Shown piece by piece: positions 36,487 to 44,673 of a stretch of DNA of 64,000 nucleotides. Source of the DNA: Hyunsoonleella aestuarii (GTDB taxonomy: Bacteria > Bacteroidota > Bacteroidia > Flavobacteriales > Flavobacteriaceae); the NCBI RefSeq assembly GCF_006148925.1, contig NZ_VAWB01000001.1, positions 1,950,001 through 2,014,000 on the forward strand, read 5' to 3'. A program made the translations under genes and the position numbers. Each line of letters begins with the position of its first letter. The first letter of the stretch is position 1. The notes under the pieces are model-generated. The model was given only the letters and a program-made list of their open reading frames with translations, did not search any database and was not told the origin of the DNA.

Positions 36487-37605
36487 TTATAACTCATTAA
36501 CAATGTTTATGATTTTAGACTGTTCCTTTTTTTTCAGATCATTATATAGTGGGAGTCGAACTAGGCAATCCGAAAACCTGTCGCAATTGGCAAGTATCCT
36601 TCTATCGTGTTTGTTAAAATAGAAAGGGCTGGAGTGAAGTGGGATGTAATGAAATACTGCTAAAATTTGATTCTTTTTAAGTATTTGAATTAATTCATCC
36701 CTCTCTTTTACAGTTTTAAAATTAACATAAAACATATGAGCGTTGTTAGTTGCATAGTGAGGAATATATGGAAGCTCAAAGGTTTTATTTTGATTTAAGT
36801 TAAATGCCTCAAAGTATTTGGACCAAATCTTCTTTCGCTTTTTTTGGAGGTCATCCAAACATTCCAATTGTGCATATAGAAATGCAGAAACCACTTCTGA
36901 GGGCAAAAATGAAGATCCAATATCTACCCAATTATATTTATTGATTTCACCTCTAAAAAATGCTGAACGATTAGTGCCTTTTTCCCATATAATTTCAGCT
37001 CGTTCAATAAATTTTTCATCATTTATTGTAAGCATACCTCCTTCTCCACTAGTGATATTTTTTGTTTCATGAAACGAAAATGCTCCCAAGTGACCGATGC
37101 TACCAAGGGGCTTTCCCTTATAAAAGCTATCAATGGCCTGAGCGGCGTCCTCTACAACAAATAGATTATATTGGTTAGCAATATCCATGATTTCATCCAT
37201 TTCGCATGCCATTCCTGCATAATGAACTACAACAATTACTTTTGTATTTTTGGTGATTAGTGATTCAATCTTACTAGCATCTATATTTGGATTTTGGTTA
37301 CTGCTATCAGCAAAAACTAATTTGGCACCCCTGAGTACAAATGCATTTGCAGTCGATACAAATGTAAACGATGGCAGTATAACCTCATCGCCTGGTTGAA
37401 TATCCAGTAAAATAGCAGCCATTTCCAATGCATCGGTACAAGAAGTAGTTAAAAAACATTTTTTAAATTCATATTTCTTTTCAAAAAAGGAATGACAAAG
37501 TTTTGTGTATTTACCATTTCCGGATATTTTTCCAGAATTAACGGCATCGTTTATATAAAACGTCTCTTTTCCCGTTAGGAAAGGTTTGTTAAATGGAATT
37601 TTCAT
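36487..37605 (-). CDS. DegT/WecE-type sugar transaminase (dTDP-4-amino-4,6-dideoxygalactose transaminase-like)
   Basis: PLP-dependent sugar aminotransferase, 372 aa. IPFNKPFLTGKE at the N-terminus, SCTDALEMAAILLDIQPGDEVILPSFTFVSTANAFVLRGA, VVEDAAQAIDSFYKGKPLG and SFHETKNITSGEGGML, where Lys in HETKN carries PLP (about residue 180). This wording is very close to WecE (RffA), which makes dTDP-Fuc4N from dTDP-4-keto-6-deoxyglucose. Its start overlaps the formyltransferase stop by 4 nt, so 4-amino sugar formation and formylation appear coupled. Confidence 0.9.
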   Translation of the reverse strand: MKIPFNKPFLTGKETFYINDAVNSGKISGNGKYTKLCHSFFEKKYEFKKCFLTTSCTDALEMAAILLDIQPGDEVILPSFTFVSTANAFVLRGAKLVFADSSNQNPNIDASKIESLITKNTKVIVVVHYAGMACEMDEIMDIANQYNLFVVEDAAQAIDSFYKGKPLGSIGHLGAFSFHETKNITSGEGGMLTINDEKFIERAEIIWEKGTNRSAFFRGEINKYNWVDIGSSFLPSEVVSAFLYAQLECLDDLQKKRKKIWSKYFEAFNLNQNKTFELPYIPHYATNNAHMFYVNFKTVKERDELIQILKKNQILAVFHYIPLHSSPFYFNKHDRRILANCDRFSDCLVRLPLYNDLKKKEQSKIINIVNEL

Positions 37606-38486
37606 GCTAGTCTTATTCTGAAATTTTTTAAGGGAAAAATAGAAGTTAAATTTTTGTCATAAACGGCTTCTGTTATTTTAAGTAACCCTCTGCCACAGAC
37701 AACTACAGGGAAACCTTTGTCCATGAAAATTATTTTGCCCACATCTCTATTCATAATGGTTACATCTTCGATCTCCTGAGCATCGTATATGCGAATCTTA
37801 CAATCTTGGATATTAGTAGTTGCACCCTTGTAAGGGAATCCAATGGAATAAATAAAATTCTTTATTTCAGATGCACTCAACTCCCAGTTTATTTTATAAT
37901 CTGCTTCGTCTCTCCAGAGAGAATAAGTAGCTTTTTGGGCATTTTGAGGGACGGTTTTAAGTGAATCGTTTTCATTTATTTCCTGAACTAAATATTTAAG
38001 AATACTTTCATAAAGGTCGCATATCTTTGAAATGGCATTTTTCACTTTTATAGGATAGCTTACTTCTATTTTTTGTTGAGTAATGATATCTCCCTTATCA
38101 TATTCTGCATTCGCAATTACCGCAGTCACACCAATATATGGTTCTTTATTAATTAATTGACTTACTAAAGGTGCAAAACCGCGATATTTAGGGAGCAACG
38201 AATCATGAATAACTATCAATGTCCTTTCCTTAGTTATATCGATGAGCCACCTCCAAGAAATAGCAATAATATATTTTGAACTAATTACATAATTGTCAGT
38301 TCTTTGGTATACTTTAATTTTATGGGTTCCAGCCAAACTATTAATTTGCTCTGCATAATCCGTTATTACATTTTTGTCTCTAGCGTAAACCACAAAATCG
38401 ATTAATTTAGAGTCAAAATTGTCGAGAAAAGTTACCAGTGAACGATATCCTTTTTCTGACATTAGAAATAATGTAATTTTACCCAT
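37602..38486 (-). CDS. Sugar N-formyltransferase-like protein
   Basis: A 294-aa protein of the formyltransferase superfamily (as in ArnA, VioF, WlaRD). IHDSLLPKYRGFAP at residues 93-106 holds the catalytic His94, and AEYDKGDII holds Asp130. The residue two before the His, normally the catalytic Asn (NxH), is Val92 (GTT codon), so the standard triad is incomplete. A C-terminal FMT-C-like domain (residues about 200-294) follows. Overlaps at both ends with the GT2 and the transaminase suggest translational coupling. Likely substrate is the 4-amino-4,6-dideoxy sugar from the neighbour, with N10-formyl-tetrahydrofolate as donor, if active. Confidence 0.8.
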   Translation of the reverse strand: MGKITLFLMSEKGYRSLVTFLDNFDSKLIDFVVYARDKNVITDYAEQINSLAGTHKIKVYQRTDNYVISSKYIIAISWRWLIDITKERTLIVIHDSLLPKYRGFAPLVSQLINKEPYIGVTAVIANAEYDKGDIITQQKIEVSYPIKVKNAISKICDLYESILKYLVQEINENDSLKTVPQNAQKATYSLWRDEADYKINWELSASEIKNFIYSIGFPYKGATTNIQDCKIRIYDAQEIEDVTIMNRDVGKIIFMDKGFPVVVCGRGLLKITEAVYDKNLTSIFPLKNFRIRLA

Positions 38487-39405
38487 TGGTGTTAAGTTTT
38501 TTCTCTATTAAGAAAGTTGGTCTTTGCTTACTTTGTTCAAATGTTTTTCCTACATAAATCCCTACTAAACCAAGAGTAAGAATAATAATTCCAGATAAAA
38601 AAGTAATGGAAATTATTATACTAGTGAATCCTAAAACTTCAATAAGTCCATTAAAATATTTGTAAAGATATACTAGACCATATAAGAAGGAAAGCATTGA
38701 TATTATTAGTCCAAATTTAACTAAAAGTCTTAGGGGCTTATCCGAATAAGAAATAATAATGTTAAAAGCTAATTTCAATAGTTTCGAAAACGTATATGCA
38801 GATTTGCCATCAAATCTTGAAGAGTGTGTAACCTTAATTTTTGTGCTTTTAAAACCAACCCATTGCACCATTGTGGGAAAATATCGAATATAATCATTCA
38901 TTGACAATACAGCCTGTATTACCTTTTTATTGTAAATACCAAAATTTGCAATTGTAGCGTCTTGTTTCGTGTTAGTTAAATAACTTAATATTCTGTAAAA
39001 AAAAATTGAACTAAATTTTTTTAAAAAAGTATCTTGTCTTTTTTCTCGCTGTGCAAAAACTATATCATAGCCTTCCTTGGTTTTGTTAAACAAATTTGGA
39101 ATTTCTTCTGGATGATCTTGTAAGTCGCAGTCCATAACAACAATCCAATCACCTCGAGCAGCATTTAAACCGCAAGTGATGGCATTATGTTGACCAAAGT
39201 TTCTACTTAATTTAATCCCTTTTACATTAGAATCATTCTTACAAATTTCTTTAATAATATTCCATGAGTTATCTGGGCTTCCATCTTCAACCAAGATTAT
39301 CTCAAAATTATCGCAGAGCATAGCTAATACTTCATTTAGTCTATCAACTAATTCTTGTATTGATTTTTCCGTCTTATAAATAGGGCTTACTACAGATATT
39401 TTCAT
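38479..39405 (-). CDS. Polyprenyl-phosphate glycosyltransferase, ArnC/GtrB-like GT2
   Basis: GT2 of 308 aa with SVVSPIYKTEKSIQELV, LVEDGSPDNSW, RNFGQHNAITCGLNAARGDW and VMDCDLQDHPEEIP (metal motif, about residues 91-104). Two C-terminal transmembrane helices lie at about 230-252 and 262-287. This plan is that of DPM1/ArnC/GtrB enzymes, which move a sugar from a nucleotide to undecaprenyl phosphate. It is the first gene of the minus-strand four-gene unit and overlaps the formyltransferase by 8 nt. Confidence 0.9.
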   Translation of the reverse strand: MKISVVSPIYKTEKSIQELVDRLNEVLAMLCDNFEIILVEDGSPDNSWNIIKEICKNDSNVKGIKLSRNFGQHNAITCGLNAARGDWIVVMDCDLQDHPEEIPNLFNKTKEGYDIVFAQREKRQDTFLKKFSSIFFYRILSYLTNTKQDATIANFGIYNKKVIQAVLSMNDYIRYFPTMVQWVGFKSTKIKVTHSSRFDGKSAYTFSKLLKLAFNIIISYSDKPLRLLVKFGLIISMLSFLYGLVYLYKYFNGLIEVLGFTSIIISITFLSGIIILTLGLVGIYVGKTFEQSKQRPTFLIEKKLNTNG

Positions 39406-39743
39406 TTAACTAAATGTTTCTAACTATGATATGATTAAATTAAAATTAAAATATAACTTTTATAATATATTGGTTTTAATTATATAAATTTAATATTCTT
39501 TAAACGCAAATTGCACAATGATATTAAATTTATTCTTTATGAAGATAGATTTTCTCTTTACTTGATAATGTTATTAATTTTTAATGCTAATTAATCAAAA
39601 TAAAAAAACTATTAATTTATATATTGAAAACAGATTGCACCGATGTTTAAAGAATAAGCCAAATTTGTTTATTTATTATGATTTAGGTATTAAACCTAAG
39701 ACAAATCTTCTATGAATTCCAAAATATTTAAAGAGTAAAAAAA
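39406..39743. other. Divergent 338-bp intergenic region
   Basis: Separates the minus-strand GT2 from the plus-strand transaminase and must contain two promoters if both units are independently expressed. It is extremely AT-rich. I found no exact TAnnTTTG box on either strand, no gene and no clear inverted repeat. Confidence 0.6.
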
Positions 39744-40817
39744 ATGATTAATGTAACTAAAACATTTTTACCTCCACAAGAAGAATTTAATGCCATTCTT
39801 AAGCAAGCATGGGACAAAAAATGGATAACAAATAGGGGTAATTTGGTTTTAGAACTTGAAAAAAAATTAAAAACCTATTTATCTGTTCCAAATATTATTG
39901 CAACAACAAATGGTACCTTGCCTTTACAGATAGCTATTAAGGCTTTAAAGTTGAAGGGTGAAATAATTACGACACCTTTTAGTTATGTTGCCACATCATC
40001 AAGTATTGTTTGGGAGGGTTGCATTCCAGTATTTGTTGATATTCACCCAGACTATTTAACGATTGATGAAACAAAAATTGAATCAGCGATTACTGAAAAT
40101 ACTTCAGCAATTATAGCGACGCATGTATTTGGAAACCCTTGTCATGTTGATAAAATTGAAGCTATTGCAAAAAAACACCAACTAAAAGTAATTTATGACG
40201 CTGCCCATAGTTTTGGGGTTACTTACAAGGGTAATTCTATCTTTAATTATGGTGACATAAGTGCTTGCAGTTTTCATGCTACTAAATTATTTCATACAGG
40301 AGAAGGAGGTGCCATGTTTTGTAATAATCAGGAGTTATTTAATACACTATTTTACCTTCATAATTTTGGACATGATGGCCCAGAGCAGTTTCAAGGATTA
40401 GGTATAAATGCTAAAATGAGTGAGCTACAAGCAGCTATGGGCTTAGCAGTTTTACCTTATATGGGAAAAATTTTAGATGAACGAAAAAGGGTTATTAATG
40501 TGTACCAAAGAGAATTAATTTTTTCAAAACTTAAACCTTTGATAATTAGGGATAATACCAATTGGAATTACAGTTATTATCCAGTAGTTTTTGAAACTGA
40601 AAAACAATTAAAAGCAGCAATTCTTGAATTAAATAAGAACAATATTTACCCGCGACGGTATTTTTATCCGTCACTAAATAATTTACCTTATTTGAAAAAG
40701 GTCGATATGCCTGTTTCGGAATCTATTGCACAAACAATACTTTGTTTGCCTTTGTCTCATGATTTAAATGAAGCATCTATTTTAAAAATATGTGAAATAT
40801 TAAATGAGATTGAATGA
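39744..40817 (+). CDS. DegT/DnrJ/EryC1/StrS sugar aminotransferase
   Basis: PLP-dependent nucleotide-sugar transaminase, 357 aa. TFLPPQEEF at the start, TTNGTLPLQIAIKALKLKGEIITTPFSYVATSSSIVWEG, VIYDAAHSFGVTYKG and CSFHATKLFHTGEGGAMF, with the PLP-binding Lys in HATK (about residue 177). It resembles the VioA/WecE branch (4-amino-4,6-dideoxyhexose) but differs clearly from the transaminase at 36487. ATGA overlap with the WbqC gene. The following acetyltransferase and GT56-like gene suggest an N-acetylated 4-amino sugar. Confidence 0.9.
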   Translation: MINVTKTFLPPQEEFNAILKQAWDKKWITNRGNLVLELEKKLKTYLSVPNIIATTNGTLPLQIAIKALKLKGEIITTPFSYVATSSSIVWEGCIPVFVDIHPDYLTIDETKIESAITENTSAIIATHVFGNPCHVDKIEAIAKKHQLKVIYDAAHSFGVTYKGNSIFNYGDISACSFHATKLFHTGEGGAMFCNNQELFNTLFYLHNFGHDGPEQFQGLGINAKMSELQAAMGLAVLPYMGKILDERKRVINVYQRELIFSKLKPLIIRDNTNWNYSYYPVVFETEKQLKAAILELNKNNIYPRRYFYPSLNNLPYLKKVDMPVSESIAQTILCLPLSHDLNEASILKICEILNEIE

Positions 40818-41503
40818 AAGTAGCGATCATGCAGCCATATTTCTTTCCTTATATTGGATATTTCCAATTGATACATGCTGTTGATATTTTTGTAATCTAT
40901 GATGATGTTAATTTTATAAAGCAAAGTTGGATTACGAGAAATAACATTTTAGTAAAAAATGAAGCTTTTAGAATAAATTTAATTGTTGAAGGAGCAAGTT
41001 CGTATAAAAAAATAAATCAGATTAGTAGAATTGTTGAAAACAAGAAGTGGTTGAAAACCATTGAGCAATCCTATAGAAAAGCACCTTTTTTTAGCGCAGT
41101 ATATCCATTAGTTCGTGAGATAGCATTGAATGAGGAAAAAAGTATATCTAGATTTTTAATGATGACTTTGCAAAGAATAGCTCAGTATTTAGATATTCAA
41201 ACAACCTTTAAATTATCATCTGAACTAAAAAAGGATGATAACTTAAAAGCTCAAGACAAAGTAATTGCTATATGTAAAGCATTAAATGCTATACATTATA
41301 TAAATGCCACTGGAGGGCAAAATCTATATAATAAAGACGATTTTAATGCTAATCAGATAACTTTAAATTTTATAAATACAAAGCCAATAACCTATAAGCA
41401 ATATGATAATCAATTTATACCATGGTTGTCTATAATTGATGTATTAATGTTTAATGAAAAGGACGAGGTAAAAGAATTATTAAAGCAATATGAATTAATA
41501 TGA
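40814..41503 (+). CDS. WbqC family protein
   Basis: A 229-aa soluble protein beginning MKVAIMQPYFFPYIGYFQLI, followed by DIFVIYDDVNFIKQSWITRN and a later INATGGQNLYNKDDF: the signatures of the WbqC-like family (PF08889) found in O-antigen and capsule clusters. Members often sit next to sugar aminotransferases, as here, but their reaction is not settled; transfer of an amino acid or acyl group to an amino sugar has been suggested by context. ATGA overlaps on both sides place it within the aminosugar operon. Confidence 0.88.
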   Translation: MKVAIMQPYFFPYIGYFQLIHAVDIFVIYDDVNFIKQSWITRNNILVKNEAFRINLIVEGASSYKKINQISRIVENKKWLKTIEQSYRKAPFFSAVYPLVREIALNEEKSISRFLMMTLQRIAQYLDIQTTFKLSSELKKDDNLKAQDKVIAICKALNAIHYINATGGQNLYNKDDFNANQITLNFINTKPITYKQYDNQFIPWLSIIDVLMFNEKDEVKELLKQYELI

Positions 41504-41907
41504 GGGGCAAATTAATTGACTTTCTGGAAACCTTAAATAATGATTTAGAGAACTCATTATTAAGTGTGGATATCCCAAGTTATGTAGATAAAATTATAAA
41601 GTGCGCAACTATAATATCTATTTCTAAAGAGAGTGAGCTTAAAGCTTTTATTGCTTTTTATGAAAATGATAAAAATGGTGAAACGGCATATTTAACCATG
41701 ATTGCTGTTTGTAAAGCATGTTGGCAATCTGGATATGGTAAAAGGTTATTAGAGTTTTCAATAAACGAAATACGAAACAAAGATTATAAGTTATATAGAC
41801 TTGAGGTGAAAGAAGATAATTTTAAGGCTATAAAATTATACAAAAAGTACGGGTTTATTAGTACTAGTGTAGAAAATGGAGTAATCAATATGGAAAAGAG
41901 GCTGTAA
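41500..41907 (+). CDS. GNAT N-acetyltransferase
   Basis: A 135-aa GCN5-type acetyltransferase. AVCKACWQSGYGKRLLEF carries the acetyl-CoA loop (QxGxG/A as QSGYGK, about residues 75-80), and YRLEVKEDNFKAIKLYKKYGF is the usual motif B. In this position, between a sugar 4-aminotransferase, WbqC and a WecF-like transferase, it is a good candidate for acetylating the 4-amino sugar, the job WecD does in enterobacterial common antigen synthesis. Generic GNAT activity on another amine cannot be excluded. Confidence 0.8.
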   Translation: MRGKLIDFLETLNNDLENSLLSVDIPSYVDKIIKCATIISISKESELKAFIAFYENDKNGETAYLTMIAVCKACWQSGYGKRLLEFSINEIRNKDYKLYRLEVKEDNFKAIKLYKKYGFISTSVENGVINMEKRL

Positions 41908-42024
41908 AAATTCAAATGTTTGATATACGAATTTATGAAATAAGCTAATATAATTCTTTAGACCACCTTCAATGTTTTATAGCGAATTACATCTGACAGA
42001 TTTAAAAACAGTAAATTTAAACAG

Positions 42025-43254
42025 ATGAAAATTGATTACAAAATACTTCACATATGTAATGATGAAAAATTCATTGATTCAACGATTAAACTATTTGAAG
42101 ACGTTTATCCTAATAAATCAATTTATTATGTTTTACAATCAACCAATGAACCTTTTAAGCATGTGCGATCTGAAAAGGCAAAGCCATTTTTAATTCAAAA
42201 AGAAGGTGATGAACATAAAATTAAAGATTTATTACATGAAAATAAAATTGAGGTCGTGTTTTTGCATGCATTACACTTGAAAAAACAGAGGATTGTAAAT
42301 GTTCTCAGTAAGGACATTCTTAAGGTCTGGTTTATTTGGGGCTCTGATTTATATTGGAATTGGAAATTATTAAAAAAAGATATGTTTGAAAGAGAAACAT
42401 ATACTTTCTTATATGGAGAAAACACAAAAACTTCACTTAGGAATAAAATAATGTTTAATAATTGTTCCTTATGGCTATTTTCAAAGCATAGAGATAATAA
42501 AATATGGCTTCCAAAAATTCTAGTTAAAAAACTTGAAACTAATTTTCTAACAGATTTTTATAAAGTAGTTCAAAAGATTGATATTGCTGTTCCTATTGTT
42601 CCTGCGGAATATGAACTTGTAAAAAGAATTAATAATAACTTGGTCTATGCTCCGTTTGAATATGCTAACATAGAAGATTTAGCCATAAACAATGAATTAT
42701 ATAATGTTAAAAATGCCAATAATATATTAGTAGGTAATTCAGCTTCTCCTACTAATAATCATATCGATGCTTTTAAACAGATTGTAAATTATAAACAAGA
42801 TAGTCAAAAGGTAATTGTTCCTTTAAGTTACGGAGGTAAAAAGGATTATATCAATTTTGTTATAGAGAAAGGCAATTACTATTTTGGCGATAGTTTTATA
42901 CCAATATTAAATTTTATGCCTTTAAATGAATATAATCAACTTATTTCGGGATGTGGTTTTGCTGTGTTTAACCATAAAAGACAGCAAGCGCTCGGAAATA
43001 TAAATACAATGGGCTATTTTGGTGCAAAATTATTTTTGAACAGTGAAAGTCCCATATTTAAATATTTTAAAAAATTAGGCATTCAAGTTTTTAATATAAA
43101 TAGTGTTAATTCTAATAGTTTTTATTCGAAGTTAAGCGAAAAAGAAATAGAACATAATAGATCTTTGTTGTTTAAATTATATTCGAGAGAAGCCGTAAAG
43201 AAAAAGGTTGTTGAACTTATTGAAATAGTCGATTTTAAATTAAAGGAAAATTAA
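42025..43254 (+). CDS. GT56-like Fuc4NAc transferase (WecF family)
   Basis: Protein of 409 aa matching the TDP-Fuc4NAc:lipid II Fuc4NAc transferase family. N-terminus LHICNDEKFIDSTIKLFE; FIWGSDLYWN near residue 109; ILVGNSASPTNNHIDAFKQI near 235; KVIVPLSYGG, FVIEKGNYYFG and FAVFNHKRQQALGNI near 315, corresponding to the GNS..S.xH, VVP.xY and RQQ.xG motifs of WecF. It would add a 4-acetamido-4,6-dideoxy sugar to a lipid-linked glycan. The call agrees with the upstream transaminase and acetyltransferase. It is about 50 aa longer than the E. coli protein. Confidence 0.85.
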   Translation: MKIDYKILHICNDEKFIDSTIKLFEDVYPNKSIYYVLQSTNEPFKHVRSEKAKPFLIQKEGDEHKIKDLLHENKIEVVFLHALHLKKQRIVNVLSKDILKVWFIWGSDLYWNWKLLKKDMFERETYTFLYGENTKTSLRNKIMFNNCSLWLFSKHRDNKIWLPKILVKKLETNFLTDFYKVVQKIDIAVPIVPAEYELVKRINNNLVYAPFEYANIEDLAINNELYNVKNANNILVGNSASPTNNHIDAFKQIVNYKQDSQKVIVPLSYGGKKDYINFVIEKGNYYFGDSFIPILNFMPLNEYNQLISGCGFAVFNHKRQQALGNINTMGYFGAKLFLNSESPIFKYFKKLGIQVFNINSVNSNSFYSKLSEKEIEHNRSLLFKLYSREAVKKKVVELIEIVDFKLKEN

Positions 43255-44024
43255 TGGCATGTAAAATCGCGATTTATACGGCTGTTTTTGGAGGGAAGGA
43301 TCAAGTTAGAGAACCACTGCGTTATAAAGAGGATGACAATATTGATTATTTTCTTATTTCAGATGATCAAGAATTAAAATCAGACTCTTATAAGATTATC
43401 TATAAAAAACCGATTTATGATGATATTACTAAAAATGCCAGATATTATAAAATTATTGGGTTAGATGAATTCAAAAGTTATGATTTTATTATTTGGCATG
43501 ATGCTAATTTGCAGATTGCACAGGATAAAATTTTAAATGTGCTTAAGTTTGTTGAAAATAAGGGAATAGCCTTTTTTAAGCATTCTCAAAGAGATTGTGT
43601 TTATGATGAGGCTATTAAATGTATTCAACTAGAAAAAGATTATCCTTTTAAAATATTAAAACAAGTTTTAGGATATTATGTTAAAGGAATTAAGTGTAAA
43701 GCTGGATTATATGACACATCGATAGTCGTAAAGAATAATAAATTATTATCTCATGAATTCGTTAACTTATGGTGGCATGAGATTAAACATAAATCAAGAC
43801 GCGATCAACTCTCATTACCTTACGCCTTAAAAAAGTTTAATATAGAGCCAGGGATAATGAAAGGGCGTAGGGAAAAAAATGAATACTCATTTTTTTCTAA
43901 TCATTATCATACAAAGTATAATTTTTTGTCATCAAGTACGCCCAAATCATTTAATAAATGGCACAAATCATTTACAATAAAGGTGATATTAATTTTAAAG
44001 AAATTAAATTTTAATGGATTATAA
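43254..44024 (+). CDS. DUF616-type glycosyltransferase-like protein
   Basis: A 256-aa protein resembling DUF616/TOD1-MUCI70 domains: IAIYTAVFGGKDQVREPL at the N-terminus, DYFLISDDQEL, NARYYKIIGLDEFKSYDFIIWHDANLQI near residue 80 (acidic DxN motif as in GT-A metal sites) and RRDQLSLPYALKKF near 180. Such proteins appear as likely glycosyltransferases in bacterial polysaccharide clusters and in plants. Starts with an ATG overlapping the WecF-like stop by one nucleotide. Confidence 0.75.
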   Translation: MACKIAIYTAVFGGKDQVREPLRYKEDDNIDYFLISDDQELKSDSYKIIYKKPIYDDITKNARYYKIIGLDEFKSYDFIIWHDANLQIAQDKILNVLKFVENKGIAFFKHSQRDCVYDEAIKCIQLEKDYPFKILKQVLGYYVKGIKCKAGLYDTSIVVKNNKLLSHEFVNLWWHEIKHKSRRDQLSLPYALKKFNIEPGIMKGRREKNEYSFFSNHYHTKYNFLSSSTPKSFNKWHKSFTIKVILILKKLNFNGL

Positions 44025-44673
44025 TAAATCTTATATTGGTTTAAGAACGGATCTATTAGGATTAATAGAAGGAAACTCAAATACCATTTTGGATGTTGGA
44101 TGTGCTTTAGGTGTGAATGGTGATTATTTGATTAAGAATAATATAGCTGATTTTGTTTATGGAGTTGAATTTGATGCTAACATGGCAAAAGAAGCAGAAA
44201 AATGTAACACAAAAGTGTTTTGTGGAGATTTAAATTCTAAAGCGTTTAGAAAATCTGTTATAGATGATTCTCCATTATTTGATTATATATTGTTCGGAGA
44301 TGTTTTAGAACACTTATTGAATCCGCAAAAAGTGCTTATCGATTTAAAACCAAAGTTAAGAGAAAATGGAAAAATTATTATTTCATTACCCAATATAGGA
44401 CATGTTGAATTATTTATTCAGGTTTATATAAAAGGAACTTTTCCTCGAAACCCAAGAGGCATTTTTGATAGAACGCATTTAAGTTGGTTTACTCGTAAGG
44501 ACGTTTTTAATTTAATTAAAGCATCAGATTTAAAAGTTCTTATGTATAAGAGAAATTATAGATCTCGTGATGCTATAGGCTCTAAATTTAATTGGAAGTC
44601 TCGATTGTTAAAAATGATTAATAAAGATCTTGTAACCTTTCAACATATTGTAGTTTGTACTCATGAAGACTAA
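44014..44673 (+). CDS. Class I SAM-dependent methyltransferase
   Basis: Small methyltransferase, 219 aa. TILDVGCALGVNGDYLI (motif I), YGVEFDANMAKEAE, FDYILFGDVLEHLLNPQKVLIDLKPKLRENGKIIISLPN, typical of the Methyltransf_23/UbiG-like group. Overlaps both neighbours by 11 nt. The substrate is unknown, presumably a sugar in the growing glycan. Confidence 0.88.
   Translation: MDYNKSYIGLRTDLLGLIEGNSNTILDVGCALGVNGDYLIKNNIADFVYGVEFDANMAKEAEKCNTKVFCGDLNSKAFRKSVIDDSPLFDYILFGDVLEHLLNPQKVLIDLKPKLRENGKIIISLPNIGHVELFIQVYIKGTFPRNPRGIFDRTHLSWFTRKDVFNLIKASDLKVLMYKRNYRSRDAIGSKFNWKSRLLKMINKDLVTFQHIVVCTHED

Noticed and set aside
39406-39743. Attachment site or insertion-sequence end at the border of the minus-strand island
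   Set aside because: I looked for inverted repeats or duplicated target bases here and near 34602-34689 and saw none, so the island cannot be tied to a transposon or integrase.
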